Assembly (NCBI GenBank): GCA_020444045.1
Contig: JAHLLS010000004.1
Location: 186,001-250,000 of the forward strand
Source of the DNA: Deltaproteobacteria bacterium
GTDB lineage: Bacteria > Desulfobacterota > Desulfobacteria > Desulfobacterales > UBA5852
DNA: 64,000 nt
Reading direction: 5' to 3'
The notes beneath the pieces are model-generated. The model was given only the letters and a program-made list of their open reading frames with translations. It ran no database searches and was not told the origin of the DNA. A program made the position numbers and the translations under genes. Below are positions 35,473-44,125 of this stretch, in pieces. Position 1 is the first letter of the stretch. Each line of letters starts with the position of its first letter.

Positions 35473-36051
35473 GTGACAACAATCAAAAAGATAAAGATCG
35501 CCATAGCGGTTATGGTGGTGGCCGCAATCGCACTTTTTTTGTTTCACAATCTGCCCCGCACGGCCGTGGTGCAGATCAGCGGCACCGATGTCAAGCGGGT
35601 CGACCGGGAGAGCGGGGAGGTGGTGAGTAAAAATGCCCAGGATACATCTGCGCGCAGCGCCGGCAACACGTATGATGTCCGGTTTATCAATTCGGTGGCC
35701 CGCAACGGGAAGACCATGGTGTTTCGTAATGAGGATACCGGGTGGGGGTGGCCGCCGTATTTCAAGTTCAACAGCGCCGATCTGACCGCCCAGGCCCAGG
35801 CCTTTGCCTCTGTTCCGGACAAGCCGTGGGTGCTGGTCAAGTACTATGGCTGGCGGATTCGCATTTTTTCAATGTTCCCCAATGCCATCAGTCTCCGCAC
35901 CGTGGACAGGGACTATGATCATTTCCCGCTTTTTAATGTTGTCTTTGTCGTTCTGCTGGCGATCGGGGTTTTTATCGTTGTGCGAAAAATCCGAAAACTG
36001 CTGGGCGGGAGACGTCGTCCGGAGAAAACGGGGTCAGACGAGGGGAAATAA
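35473..36051 (+). CDS. DUF1523 family membrane protein
   Basis: A 192-residue protein with an N-terminal helix (about 8-26), a periplasmic domain with RTAVVQISGTDVKRVDR and GWGWPPYFKFNSADL, both typical of DUF1523, and a second helix near 150-172 with a basic C-tail. The function is unknown. The GTG start at 35473 has AGGAGG six bases upstream. Monocistronic; convergent with tatA. Confidence 0.85.
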   Translation: MTTIKKIKIAIAVMVVAAIALFLFHNLPRTAVVQISGTDVKRVDRESGEVVSKNAQDTSARSAGNTYDVRFINSVARNGKTMVFRNEDTGWGWPPYFKFNSADLTAQAQAFASVPDKPWVLVKYYGWRIRIFSMFPNAISLRTVDRDYDHFPLFNVVFVVLLAIGVFIVVRKIRKLLGGRRRPEKTGSDEGK

Positions 36052-36122
36052 GGCCGTTCCAGGGATTAAACCCCATGCGTCCATAAGATGCAACGGCCGC
36101 TCGGGCGGCCAACAAACAGCAA

Positions 36123-36143
36123 ACCCCGGCCACCGGCCGGGGT
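36123..36143. terminator. Strong GC hairpin between convergent genes
   Basis: ACCCCGGCC-ACC-GGCCGGGGT, a perfect 9-bp stem between the DUF1523 gene and tatA. It has T3 on the right side (GGGTTT) and A3 on the left, so it may end transcription in both directions, though T-runs are short. Confidence 0.55.
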
Positions 36144-36185
36144 CGGGTTTCAACGGTAAAGAGGGGACGCGGTCGTCGAAAAAAA

Positions 36186-36371
36186 CTATGCGTCTTTTTT
36201 TTCGTCTTCGATTTTTTCGGTTTCTTTTTTATCGTCGTCGGCGGTTGCCGATTTGAAGCTTTTGATGGCCTTGCCCATTCCAGCGCCGATTTCCGGCAGT
36301 TTTCCCGCGCCGAAGATGATCAGAATAATCACCAGAATAATGATCAGCTCAGGCATTCCAATTCCAAACAT
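36186..36371 (-). CDS. tatA: Sec-independent translocase subunit TatA/TatE
   Basis: A 61-residue protein with an N-terminal membrane helix ([15 protein letters not shown]), the hinge [20 protein letters not shown], and an acidic-basic amphipathic tail. It is the pore-forming subunit of twin-arginine export of folded proteins. ATG at 36371 has AGGAGG at close spacing. It follows the hypothetical gene at 36383 with a gap of 11 bases, so they form an operon. No tatB or tatC is nearby. Confidence 0.93.
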   Translation of the reverse strand: MFGIGMPELIIILVIILIIFGAGKLPEIGAGMGKAIKSFKSATADDDKKETEKIEDEKKDA

Positions 36372-36382
36372 ACAACCTCCTC

Positions 36383-36796
36383 TCACTCAGACGTGATGTC
36401 TTTGACTTCCTTCAGCAGGCGGGCGAATTCCTTCGAACGTGCATGCCGGTCCAGCGCTGCCCGGTGGTTGATCCAGGTCGACCAGATTTCCAGCCAGGCC
36501 TCGTTGCGCCAGTAACAATCCGGATCGCCCCGACCCTTCAAGCGCTCGATATAATCGATGAATTCTTCCGTACAGTCGTCACAAAACTGGTAAGGAACCC
36601 GATGATCGCGTTTTGTATCGCCGGCGTCCTTCGGACAGGCCCTGGTGACGGGCAGGCCGCATTTTTCACAGTCGACCGCACAGCACGACCGTTGAAAAAG
36701 GTGCTCGATCGCTCGCTGTTTGCGTCGACCCAGCGTTACATCCTTTTCCAATTTGGCGCGATCGAGCTTATCGCATATGGAAATAATATCAGCCAC
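36383..36796 (-). CDS. Conserved Cys-rich hypothetical protein upstream of tatA
   Basis: A 137-residue soluble protein. A cysteine cluster [17 protein letters not shown] and later FCDDC suggests zinc or iron-sulfur binding. The rest is helical and charged, ending [15 protein letters not shown]. No family is recognised. It is cotranscribed with tatA. Upstream, 36797-37020 is the promoter region shared with the divergent MetE-like gene. Confidence 0.7.
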   Translation of the reverse strand: MADIISICDKLDRAKLEKDVTLGRRKQRAIEHLFQRSCCAVDCEKCGLPVTRACPKDAGDTKRDHRVPYQFCDDCTEEFIDYIERLKGRGDPDCYWRNEAWLEIWSTWINHRAALDRHARSKEFARLLKEVKDITSE

Positions 36797-37020
36797 GGAA
36801 TACCTTGTGGGATTAGCCAGCGCTTTAAATTGGAAAAATATATCACCGTGCCGAATACAATGTCAATCGCGAATGGGCGGCCAATACGGTCCATTCGCGC
36901 TTTGGCGGCTTTCCCCATCTTGTCAATCCCATTCGGCCGTGATAACTGATCAAGTTCCATAAAAATGAGGTTAGTGTTGTGCTTCAGGCCTGCAAGCCGC
37001 CTCGAAACTTAGGAGATTTC

Positions 37021-38088
37021 ATGACCGTGTTTCACCCTGATTGTCTTCCCATTTTGATCGGCAGCCTGCCGGTGGACGACCACCAGACCGCCGCCGCCAT
37101 GGTATGGCAGGCCACGCCGCGCATACCGGTTTGGGCCCAGCTTCCCGTACACCCCGAGGAGGGCATGGTCCCGCAGTTTGCGCCCGGGATGCCCGGCCTC
37201 CGGCAGGCCGATGACCGGATCTTTGTCGATTTGAGCGGCGACGGTTTTGAAACCGAATTGGCGGCTTTTTATGAAGACTACCTGGCGGTCACGGACGGCG
37301 CGCTGCTTTTGGAGACTTCCCGGTTTGCCCTGGGGGATGAGACGGCCGGCGGGCTGCATGTCCTCAGGAAACAGATTCCCGACATGGATCCGGCGCCGGT
37401 CGCCGTCAAGGGCCAGGTAACCGGTCCGATTACCTTCGGCATGGGGCTCAAAGACGACCAGGGGCGGGCCATTTATTATAACCCCAACACGCGGGATGCG
37501 GCGGTCAAGCTCCTGGCCTTGAAAGCCGCATACCAGATTCGCATTTTCAAAGACGCCGGTTGTCCGGTGATCATCTTTCAGGATGAACCGGCCCTGGCGG
37601 GCTATGGGTCGTCCGAGATGATCAGTATTGCCGCCGAGGAGATCGCGGCCAGTCTCGATGAAATCAACGATGTCGTTCACACCGAAGGCGGGCTGTCCGG
37701 CATCCATGTCTGCGCCAACACGGATTGGGGGCTGATCCTGGAAACCGCCGTCGATATCGTCAATTTTGACACCTATTCCTATTTTGACCGGTTTCTGCTT
37801 TATGGTGGGCAGGTCAAACAATTCATCGCGCGGGGCGGTATGCTGGCCTGGGGCCTTGTGCCGACAGGATCCGCCGAAGCGCTCGAAGCGGCCACGCTGG
37901 ATTCGCTGGTACACCGCTGGGAGGGGCAATGTAACGACCTGGTTGCCCTGGGGGTGGATCGCGAGCAGCTGCTGGCCCAATCCCTGATAAGTCCCAGCTG
38001 TGGGGTCGGGTCTCTCAGCCTGGCCCAGGCCCAAAAAGTACTGGCGCTGACCCGGGACGTGTCGGCCTATATTCGTGAACAGCGTTAG
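37021..38088 (+). CDS. Cobalamin-independent methionine synthase-like protein (MetE/UroD fold, C-terminal half only)
   Basis: A 355-residue single TIM-barrel protein. It has candidate zinc ligands in GIHVCANTDW (His-x-Cys) and SPSCGVGSL (Cys), matching the MetE catalytic half, and an acidic QDEPALAGY motif. The N-terminal folate-binding half of MetE is absent, as in core-MetE proteins that take methyl groups from corrinoid proteins. ATG at 37021 has TAGGAG upstream. It is followed by moxR and a VWA gene within 62 bases, an unexpected pairing. Methyl donor and acceptor are unknown. Confidence 0.75.
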   Translation: MTVFHPDCLPILIGSLPVDDHQTAAAMVWQATPRIPVWAQLPVHPEEGMVPQFAPGMPGLRQADDRIFVDLSGDGFETELAAFYEDYLAVTDGALLLETSRFALGDETAGGLHVLRKQIPDMDPAPVAVKGQVTGPITFGMGLKDDQGRAIYYNPNTRDAAVKLLALKAAYQIRIFKDAGCPVIIFQDEPALAGYGSSEMISIAAEEIAASLDEINDVVHTEGGLSGIHVCANTDWGLILETAVDIVNFDTYSYFDRFLLYGGQVKQFIARGGMLAWGLVPTGSAEALEAATLDSLVHRWEGQCNDLVALGVDREQLLAQSLISPSCGVGSLSLAQAQKVLALTRDVSAYIREQR

Positions 38089-38150
38089 CAGGCCGACCCG
38101 TGCGGCCTGTCCGCGATCATCCGGATGCCATCCATTTAGAGGAAATCCCT

Positions 38151-39002
38151 ATGCCTGAAAACCCGTCTGTTTCATTTACCGGGGCCAGTCGTTATGTTCT
38201 GGACGAGGAACTGGCCGCCATCGTCAACATTTCCATGGCGCTTGAAATGCCGCTGTTGCTCAAGGGGGAGCCCGGCACCGGTAAAACCATGCTGGCGCAC
38301 GCGATTGCCGAAAATCTCGGCATGCCCCTGATTGTCCTGAACGTGAAGTCCAGCATGAAGCTGGTGGACGCGCTCTATCAGTACGATACCCTGACGCGTC
38401 TCAATGACAGCCGCTTCGGGGATTCCGATCGGAATGTCAGCGATATCGAGGCCTATATCAAAATGGGCAAAATCGGACAGGCGTTTACGGCCGACAGGCG
38501 CACGGTTCTCTTGATCGACGAAATCGACAAGGCCGACACGGACTTCCAGGACGACATGCTGGACGTGCTTGATCAAATGGAGTTCGACATCATCGAGATT
38601 GACAAAACCGTTCCAACCAAGCACCGGCCCGTGATCATCGTCACTTCCAACGCTAAAAAGGATCTTTCAGATCCTTTCCTGGGGCGCTGCAATTTTCACC
38701 ACATCGCTTTCCCGGACCCCAAGATGATGCGCAAAATCATCCAGGTCCATTTTCCTGACATCGACAGCGCCCTCATGGAATCGGCCGTGGAGACATTTTA
38801 CCGCCTGCGCGAACTGGAGGGCGTTGAAAAGCGGCCAGCCACCCGCGAATTGATCAACTGGATCAGGGCTTTGCGGGCGGACCCGGATTTCAAGCCCAAA
38901 CAACTGTCCCGGGGGGAAGTGCCCTTTCTGGGTGTCCTCTTCAAGAAAAGCCAGGACTACCAGCGGGCCAGCAGTGTCGTGCACCGCCGGAAACTTTTCT
39001 GA
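38151..39002 (+). CDS. MoxR-type AAA+ ATPase
   Basis: A 283-residue AAA+ protein with Walker A LLKGEPGTGKTMLAHA, Walker B TVLLIDEIDKAD and sensor VIIVTSNAKKDL. MoxR ATPases act with VWA proteins as metal-cofactor insertion or maturation chaperones. ATG at 38151 has AGAGGA upstream. Its stop overlaps the start of the VWA gene (TGATG), so the two proteins should be made in step. Confidence 0.92.
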   Translation: MPENPSVSFTGASRYVLDEELAAIVNISMALEMPLLLKGEPGTGKTMLAHAIAENLGMPLIVLNVKSSMKLVDALYQYDTLTRLNDSRFGDSDRNVSDIEAYIKMGKIGQAFTADRRTVLLIDEIDKADTDFQDDMLDVLDQMEFDIIEIDKTVPTKHRPVIIVTSNAKKDLSDPFLGRCNFHHIAFPDPKMMRKIIQVHFPDIDSALMESAVETFYRLRELEGVEKRPATRELINWIRALRADPDFKPKQLSRGEVPFLGVLFKKSQDYQRASSVVHRRKLF

Positions 39003-40195
39003 TGTTCATCGATTTTTTTTATACCCTCAAGGATAGCGGGGTGCCGGTCAGTCCGACCGCCTTTTTAACCCTGCACCGCGCGCTCAAGACCGGGTTGATC
39101 GGATCGTTGTCCGATTTCTACACGGCCGGCCGGTCCATCCTGGTCAAAAGTGAGCGCTATTTCGATCGCTACGACCAGGTGTTTGCCCATACGTTTGCCG
39201 GGGCCGAGCTGCCTGATCTGGAAGGCCTGGAACTCGATGAGATGGCCCGGGGCCTGCTGGAGGAATGGCTGCGCAACCCCCGGGAAATGGCCGATGCATT
39301 GGGCATTGACGAAGCGGAATTGCAGCGGCTGACCCCCGAAGAGTTGCTGGACTATTTCAAGGCGCGCCTCAAGGATCAGGACGGGGAACACCACGGTGGC
39401 AACCGCTGGATCGGCACCGGCGGGACATCGCCGGTCGGTCACTCCGGTTACCATCCGGGCGGGATGCGGGTGGGCGGTGTCTCCCGCAACAAGTCCGCCG
39501 TAAAGGTGGCCCTGGACCGCCGCTATCGGGACTACTCCCTGAGCGGTCCGTTGAAGGCCTCCATGATGAACGAGGCCCTCAAACGCCTGCGGCACCTCGT
39601 GCCGACAGGCCCGCGGGACCAGGTCAACGTGGATGCCACCATCTACCAGACCATGAAAAACGGGGGCGAGATCGAGATCGTTTTCGACCGGGATTTGAAG
39701 GATCGCCTGAAGGTGATCCTGGCCATCGACAATGGCGGCTGGTCCATGGATCCTTATGTTCAAATGGTCCAGACCCTTTTCGATTACGCCCGGGCCCAGT
39801 TCAAGGATCTCAAGACGTTTTATTTCCACAACACGGTTTATGATGCCCTGTGGAAAGACCCGTCACGCTACAAGCAGCCCGTTCGGCTGGAGGAGTTGAC
39901 CCGCTACGATCCCGCCACCCGGCTGGTGCTGGTGGGGGATGCCAGCATGGCGCCCTATGAACTGATGGCCCGTGAAGGGTCGATCTATATTCAGGAGCGT
40001 AGCGGCGACCCCAGCCTGCGCCGGCTGCAGCTGCTGGCCGAAACCTTTGACAAAGCCGTCTGGCTGAATCCGGTGCCCCAATCCCGCTGGGACTATACCC
40101 AGACCATCAGTATCATCCGCGACATCTTTCCCATGTTTGAATTGTCCATCGATGGGCTCGAAAACATGGTCGCCCACCTTATGTCGAAGCCTTAG
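39002..40195 (+). CDS. VWA-domain protein (CoxE-like partner of MoxR)
   Basis: A 397-residue protein, mostly helical at the N-terminus, with a Gly-rich linker (about 130-160) and a C-terminal VWA domain. The MIDAS position reads LAIDNGGWSMD in place of the usual D-x-S-x-S, so metal binding may differ. It likely works with the overlapping MoxR ATPase to mature or remodel a metalloenzyme. The upstream MetE-like protein and the molybdoenzymes in this window are possible clients; this is inference. The stop codon TAG is the first part of repeat element B1. Confidence 0.88.
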   Translation: MFIDFFYTLKDSGVPVSPTAFLTLHRALKTGLIGSLSDFYTAGRSILVKSERYFDRYDQVFAHTFAGAELPDLEGLELDEMARGLLEEWLRNPREMADALGIDEAELQRLTPEELLDYFKARLKDQDGEHHGGNRWIGTGGTSPVGHSGYHPGGMRVGGVSRNKSAVKVALDRRYRDYSLSGPLKASMMNEALKRLRHLVPTGPRDQVNVDATIYQTMKNGGEIEIVFDRDLKDRLKVILAIDNGGWSMDPYVQMVQTLFDYARAQFKDLKTFYFHNTVYDALWKDPSRYKQPVRLEELTRYDPATRLVLVGDASMAPYELMAREGSIYIQERSGDPSLRRLQLLAETFDKAVWLNPVPQSRWDYTQTISIIRDIFPMFELSIDGLENMVAHLMSKP

Positions 40196-40339
40196 GGCCG
40201 GCCCACGGCGAGCATCTTTTGGCCCCATGCGGCGTTCTCGCCGTTTGTCGATCCTCGACGTAGCCGAGCTACGCCTGCGGTCGCCAAAGCGGCTGCGGCC
40301 TTGCCTGGAACCAAAATCTACCCGCCGTGAACCGGCCCT
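40194..40339 (+). repeat. Inverted-repeat element, family B, copy 1
   Basis: A 146-base element with imperfect terminal inverted repeats (AGGGCCGG...CACGGCG at the left, its complement at the right). The interior matches the element at 43883-44026 in blocks including CTTTTGGCCCC, GGCGTTCTCGCC, GCTACGCCTGCGGT, CTGCGGCCTTG and GGAACCAAAAT. It begins inside the VWA stop codon. It has no ORF and may also act as a 3'-end hairpin. Confidence 0.85.
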
Positions 40340-40372
40340 CTGGCGGCGGGTGCCTTTGGTTTCCAACGTACA

Positions 40373-40494
40373 GACGGATTCGTAAACCGTTCGAGATCAA
40401 GGCTTGGGCCTTCCGAGAAGCGAGGCGTACATCGGTACGCCGCAGTGCCGAGGGAGGCGCGTAACGCCGATATCGAACGGTTTACGAATCCGTC
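40373..40494 (+). repeat. Inverted-repeat element, family A, copy 2
   Basis: A 122-base element with 26-base terminal inverted repeats starting GACGGATTCGTAAACCG (25 of 26 pair). The interior GATCAAGGCTTG, GCGAGGCGTAC and ACGCCGCAGTG match copy 1 at 1488-1633 read on the other strand. Its right end overlaps the tatD stop codon. Only 33 bases separate it from element B1. Confidence 0.85.
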
Positions 40495-41269
40495 ACAGGC
40501 CGTAGAGGCGGCAGGTGTTCTGCCAGGTAATTTCGGCCATGGCGGCCGGGTCGGTTTGTCGGATTTCAGCCACTTTGAGCAAGACGGATTTGACAAAGGC
40601 CGGCTCGTTGCGGCGGGCACGGTTGCGCTCCGGGGCTGGGGTGAGGTAAGGGGCATCGGTTTCCACCAGGAGGCGGTCATCGGGTATCTGGGGCACCAGA
40701 TCCCGCAAGGCCCGGCCCCGCTGTTTCATGGTGACGATGCCCGTGATGCCGATATGCAGCCCCAGGTCGAGATAGGCGGTCATTTCCCTGGAGCTGCCGC
40801 TGAAACAATGGACAACGCCCCGCAGCGGGGCAGGCCCGGACGATTTAAGCATTTCCAGAAAGCGCCCGTTGCTGTCGCGCTCATGAAAAATCAGGGGCAA
40901 GTCCAGCCGGGCGGCGATATCCAGTTGACGTTCGAACCATTTTTCCTGAACCTCGCGGGGGGAATACATCCGGTTGAAATCCAGGCCGGTCTCGCCCCAG
41001 GCGCAGACCTTGTCGTGTTTCGCGAGATCGATCAGCTCTTCCAACACCGCTTCCGAGCATTGCGCCGCGTCGTGGGGATGGATGCCGACGGAAGCATAGA
41101 CGCCGGGCTGAGTCTCCGCAATCCGGATGGCCTTCCGGGCGGTCTGGGGGTTGATGCCCACCACCATGAAACCCGTGACACCGGCCTCGCGGGCACGGCT
41201 CAGCACCTCTTCCCGGTCGGGCTGATAACTTTTGTCGTCCAGATGGCAGTGGCTGTCGAACAGTCGCAT
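40493..41269 (-). CDS. tatD: TatD-family metal-dependent deoxyribonuclease
   Basis: A 258-residue TIM-barrel hydrolase. Metal ligands are visible in FDSHCHLDD, WGETGLDFNR, FHERD, VVHCFSG and VETDAPYLTP. These are the TatD-family motifs. Family members act as 3'-5' exonucleases or D-aminoacyl-tRNA and related hydrolases. The ATG at 41269 starts directly at the motif-bearing first strand; the 38 upstream codons lack support. Not linked to tatA in this window. Confidence 0.93.
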   Translation of the reverse strand: MRLFDSHCHLDDKSYQPDREEVLSRAREAGVTGFMVVGINPQTARKAIRIAETQPGVYASVGIHPHDAAQCSEAVLEELIDLAKHDKVCAWGETGLDFNRMYSPREVQEKWFERQLDIAARLDLPLIFHERDSNGRFLEMLKSSGPAPLRGVVHCFSGSSREMTAYLDLGLHIGITGIVTMKQRGRALRDLVPQIPDDRLLVETDAPYLTPAPERNRARRNEPAFVKSVLLKVAEIRQTDPAAMAEITWQNTCRLYGL

Positions 41270-41574
41270 ATGGTTGCCCCATATCCTTTCTAATAGAATG
41301 CCCATGCCCTTTAGCATTCCCGCTGGAAGGGATGCAAGGGGACTTTTGGGGGATAATATTGGGGTTGCCAACAATGACCTCAAGCGCTATGGTAACTTCT
41401 TTTTTTGAGTTATGGCTCGATTGTTGACCGTACGGACTGATCTTGGGCAAGTGATGCCGATTCTGCCGCCGGTCGGACCTGTCCGGTTAGAAAGCGGGTA
41501 CCGCAGGAATGATATGCTGAAAAATCTATCGATCATCCGATAGCGGGTGATGAATACACGATGTGGAGGTCACC

Positions 41575-42405
41575 ATGTTCAAAATCGTCAAACGGGAAGA
41601 AATGTCGGAAGGCACGGTTGTTCTCAATGAAATCGAGGCGCCGTTAATCGCCCGGAAAGCCAAACCGGGCCAGTTTGTTATCATCAAAGCCACCGAAGAC
41701 GGCGAACGTATCCCGCTGACCATGGCGGAGACGGACCCGGAGAAGGGCACCATTACCATCATTTACATGGTTGTCGGCAAATCCACGGCGCTTTTTAAAA
41801 CGCTGCAGGTCGGCGATGGGTACCAGGATGTGATCGGCCCCCTGGGCAAACCCACTCATCTTGAAAAAGTAGGCACGGTGGTCTGTGTTGGCGGCGGCAC
41901 CGGCGTGGCGGTTCTGCATCCCATCACTCGGGCTCTGAAAGAGGTGGGCAACCGCGTTATCTGTATTATCGGCGCCCGTTCCAAGAACCTGCTGATCCTG
42001 GAAGATAAAATGAGGGCGGCCTCCCACGAACTGCACGTCTGCACCGACGACGGCTCCTATGGCCACCACGGATTTGTGACGGAGGTCCTGAAAGAGGTGC
42101 TGGAAAAGGAAGACGTCAAACTGGCGGTGGCCATCGGTCCGGTTCCCATGATGAAGTTCGTTTCCCTGATCACCAAGGAAAAAGAGGTCAAGACCATCGT
42201 TAGCTTGAACCCCATCATGGTGGACGGCACCGGCATGTGCGGCGGCTGCCGGGTCAGCATTGGCGGCAAGAATAAATTCGCCTGTGTCGACGGGCCGGAA
42301 TTCGATGGCCACCAAGTGGATTATGACGAACTCATGCAGCGCCTGCAGGCCTACTGCGAGGATGAAAAGGCCTGTCACGATGGTTTCTGCAAAATAAGAT
42401 CCTGA
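41575..42405 (+). CDS. nfnA: NADH-dependent ferredoxin:NADP oxidoreductase small subunit NfnA (DHOD-K-like)
   Basis: A 276-residue FAD/[2Fe-2S] protein: flavin domain (PGQFVIIKATEDGERIPLT), NAD domain (VVCVGGGTGVAVLHPITRAL) and C-terminal cluster motif GTGMCGGCRVSIGGKNKFAC. With NfnB it bifurcates electrons between NADH, ferredoxin and NADPH. ATG at 41575 has TGGAGG upstream. It is followed by nfnB after 56 bases. Confidence 0.92.
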   Translation: MFKIVKREEMSEGTVVLNEIEAPLIARKAKPGQFVIIKATEDGERIPLTMAETDPEKGTITIIYMVVGKSTALFKTLQVGDGYQDVIGPLGKPTHLEKVGTVVCVGGGTGVAVLHPITRALKEVGNRVICIIGARSKNLLILEDKMRAASHELHVCTDDGSYGHHGFVTEVLKEVLEKEDVKLAVAIGPVPMMKFVSLITKEKEVKTIVSLNPIMVDGTGMCGGCRVSIGGKNKFACVDGPEFDGHQVDYDELMQRLQAYCEDEKACHDGFCKIRS

Positions 42406-42461
42406 GATTTTTTTCGAACAAGCAGCGGCTTTACGTATTTTAATATTGGAGGCGTTTTATC

Positions 42462-43883
42462 ATGTCGACCCAGTCAGAAAAACCAGCAAAGAAAAAGAGC
42501 ATACCACGGGCCGCGATGCCCGAACAGGCACCGGAGGTCCGGCGCCGCAATTTTGAAGAAGTCCCCCTGGGCTACACCAAGGAAATGGCCATGGCCGAGG
42601 CGTCCCGCTGCCTGCAGTGCAAAAAACCGGCCTGTGTCGAGGGATGCCCGGTGAGTGTGGATATCCCCGGTTTTATCAAGCTGATCAAAGAGGGCGATTT
42701 CACCGGTGCCATCCGTAATTTGTGGACCAAGAACGCCTTGCCGGCGGTCTGCGGGCGGGTCTGTCCCCAGGAAATCCAGTGTGAAGGCCAGTGCATCCTG
42801 GCCAAAAAAGGGGAGGCCGTGGCGATCGGCAATCTGGAGCGCTTTGCCGCGGATTACGAGCGCGCCCACGGTACCGGTGCCCTACCCCCCAGATCCGAGC
42901 TGACCGGTAAAAAAGTGGCCGTGGTGGGCTCCGGCCCGTCGAGCCTGACCGTGGCCGGCGATCTCATTGTCAAAGGCCACGCCGTCACCGTGCTGGAAGC
43001 CTTTCACAAGCCCGGCGGCGTGCTTGTCTACGGGATTCCGGAGTTTCGTTTGCCAAAAGAGATCGTTGCCCAGGAAATCAATTTTCTGGAACGCCAGGGC
43101 GCCGAGGTCCAGTGCAATGCCGTGGTGGGCCGCACGGTGAGTATCGATGAATTGTTCGAGGACGGGTATGATGCGGTTTACCTGGGTGTCGGGGCCGGAC
43201 TGCCCCGCTTTCTGAATGTGCCCGGCGAGAACCTGATCGGCATCTTGTCCGCCAACGAGTACCTGACCCGGGCCAACCTGATGAAGGCCTATCTCTTCCC
43301 CAAAGTGGACACTCCCATTCCGCACGGCAAAAACGTGGTGGTGCTGGGTGCCGGCAACGTGGCCATGGATTCCGCCCGCACGGCCATGCGCCTGGGCGCC
43401 GAAAGCGTCAAGATCGTATACCGGCGGTCGCGCGAGGAAATGCCGGCCCGGACGGCGGAAATTCACCATGCCGAAGAGGAAGGCATCGAAATGTTTTTGC
43501 TGACCGCCCCCACCCGTTTCACGGGGAATGACAAGGGGCGCCTCACCGGCATGGAATGCCTCCAGATGGAACTGGGCGAGCCGGATGAATCGGGCCGGCG
43601 GCGGCCGGTGGCCAAGGAAGGCTCGGAATTTCATATGGATTGCGACCTGGCCATCATTGCGGTAGGGTCCGGTGCCAACCCTTTGCTGACCCAGTCGACG
43701 CCCGATTTGAAACTGAATCAATGGGGCTATATCATGACCGATCTGGAAACCGGCAAGACCAGCAAAAAAGGCGTCTGGGCCGGGGGTGACATCGTGACCG
43801 GTGCGGCAACGGTTATTCTGGCCATGGGGGCCGGGCGCAAGGCGGCCGACTCCATGCATGATTATCTCACCTGGGGCTGGTAG
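42462..43883 (+). CDS. nfnB: NfnB: glutamate-synthase-small-subunit-like FAD/[4Fe-4S] oxidoreductase
   Basis: A 473-residue protein with N-terminal iron-sulfur motifs (SRCLQCKKPACVEGCPV and AVCGRVCPQEIQCEGQC), an FAD site (KVAVVGSGPSSLTVAGDL) and an NADP site (VVVLGAGNVAMDSARTAMRLG). It is the bifurcating-FAD subunit of the Nfn complex. Length and order match known NfnAB. The stop codon TAG lies at the left edge of repeat element B2. Confidence 0.93.
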   Translation: MSTQSEKPAKKKSIPRAAMPEQAPEVRRRNFEEVPLGYTKEMAMAEASRCLQCKKPACVEGCPVSVDIPGFIKLIKEGDFTGAIRNLWTKNALPAVCGRVCPQEIQCEGQCILAKKGEAVAIGNLERFAADYERAHGTGALPPRSELTGKKVAVVGSGPSSLTVAGDLIVKGHAVTVLEAFHKPGGVLVYGIPEFRLPKEIVAQEINFLERQGAEVQCNAVVGRTVSIDELFEDGYDAVYLGVGAGLPRFLNVPGENLIGILSANEYLTRANLMKAYLFPKVDTPIPHGKNVVVLGAGNVAMDSARTAMRLGAESVKIVYRRSREEMPARTAEIHHAEEEGIEMFLLTAPTRFTGNDKGRLTGMECLQMELGEPDESGRRRPVAKEGSEFHMDCDLAIIAVGSGANPLLTQSTPDLKLNQWGYIMTDLETGKTSKKGVWAGGDIVTGAATVILAMGAGRKAADSMHDYLTWGW

Positions 43884-44026
43884 TCGTCTGCGGGAAGGGG
43901 CGCCTTTTGGCCCCTGCCGGCGTTCTCGCCTCCTGTGCGTCCTCGGCGTAGCGCCGCTACGCCTGCGGTTCCCAGTCGCCTGCGGCCTTGGCAGGAACCA
44001 AAATTCACCCCTTCCTGCAGACGACG
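43883..44026 (+). repeat. Inverted-repeat element, family B, copy 2
   Basis: A 144-base element with terminal inverted repeats GTCGTCTGC(G/A)GGAAGGGG. The interior blocks are shared with copy 1 at 40194-40339. It starts at the last base of the nfnB stop codon, the same placement as copy 1 relative to its upstream gene. Confidence 0.85.
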
Positions 44027-44063
44027 CGAGTGGGAAGGGGGCTTTTTTGGGGGATGGGTTCTT

Positions 44064-44107
44064 AAAAAAACAAACCGCCTGGCCAGGGCCGGACGGCTTG
44101 TTTTTTT
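44064..44107. terminator. Bidirectional intrinsic terminator between nfnB and the TorD-molybdoenzyme gene
   Basis: A7-CAA, an imperfect GC stem around CTGGCC-AGG-GCCGG, then TTG-T7. It lies between convergent genes and is symmetric enough to stop transcription from both sides. Confidence 0.8.
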
Positions 44108-44125
44108 AGAGAAGACAAACGGATG

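Noticed and set aside
36123-36143. Attachment site or origin
   Set aside because: It is a simple GC hairpin between convergent genes and fits a transcription end better; no iterons or integrase nearby.
40194-40494. Reading the two adjoining inverted-repeat elements as one composite transposon
   Set aside because: The two families have unrelated ends and occur separately elsewhere in the window, and no transposase gene lies between them.
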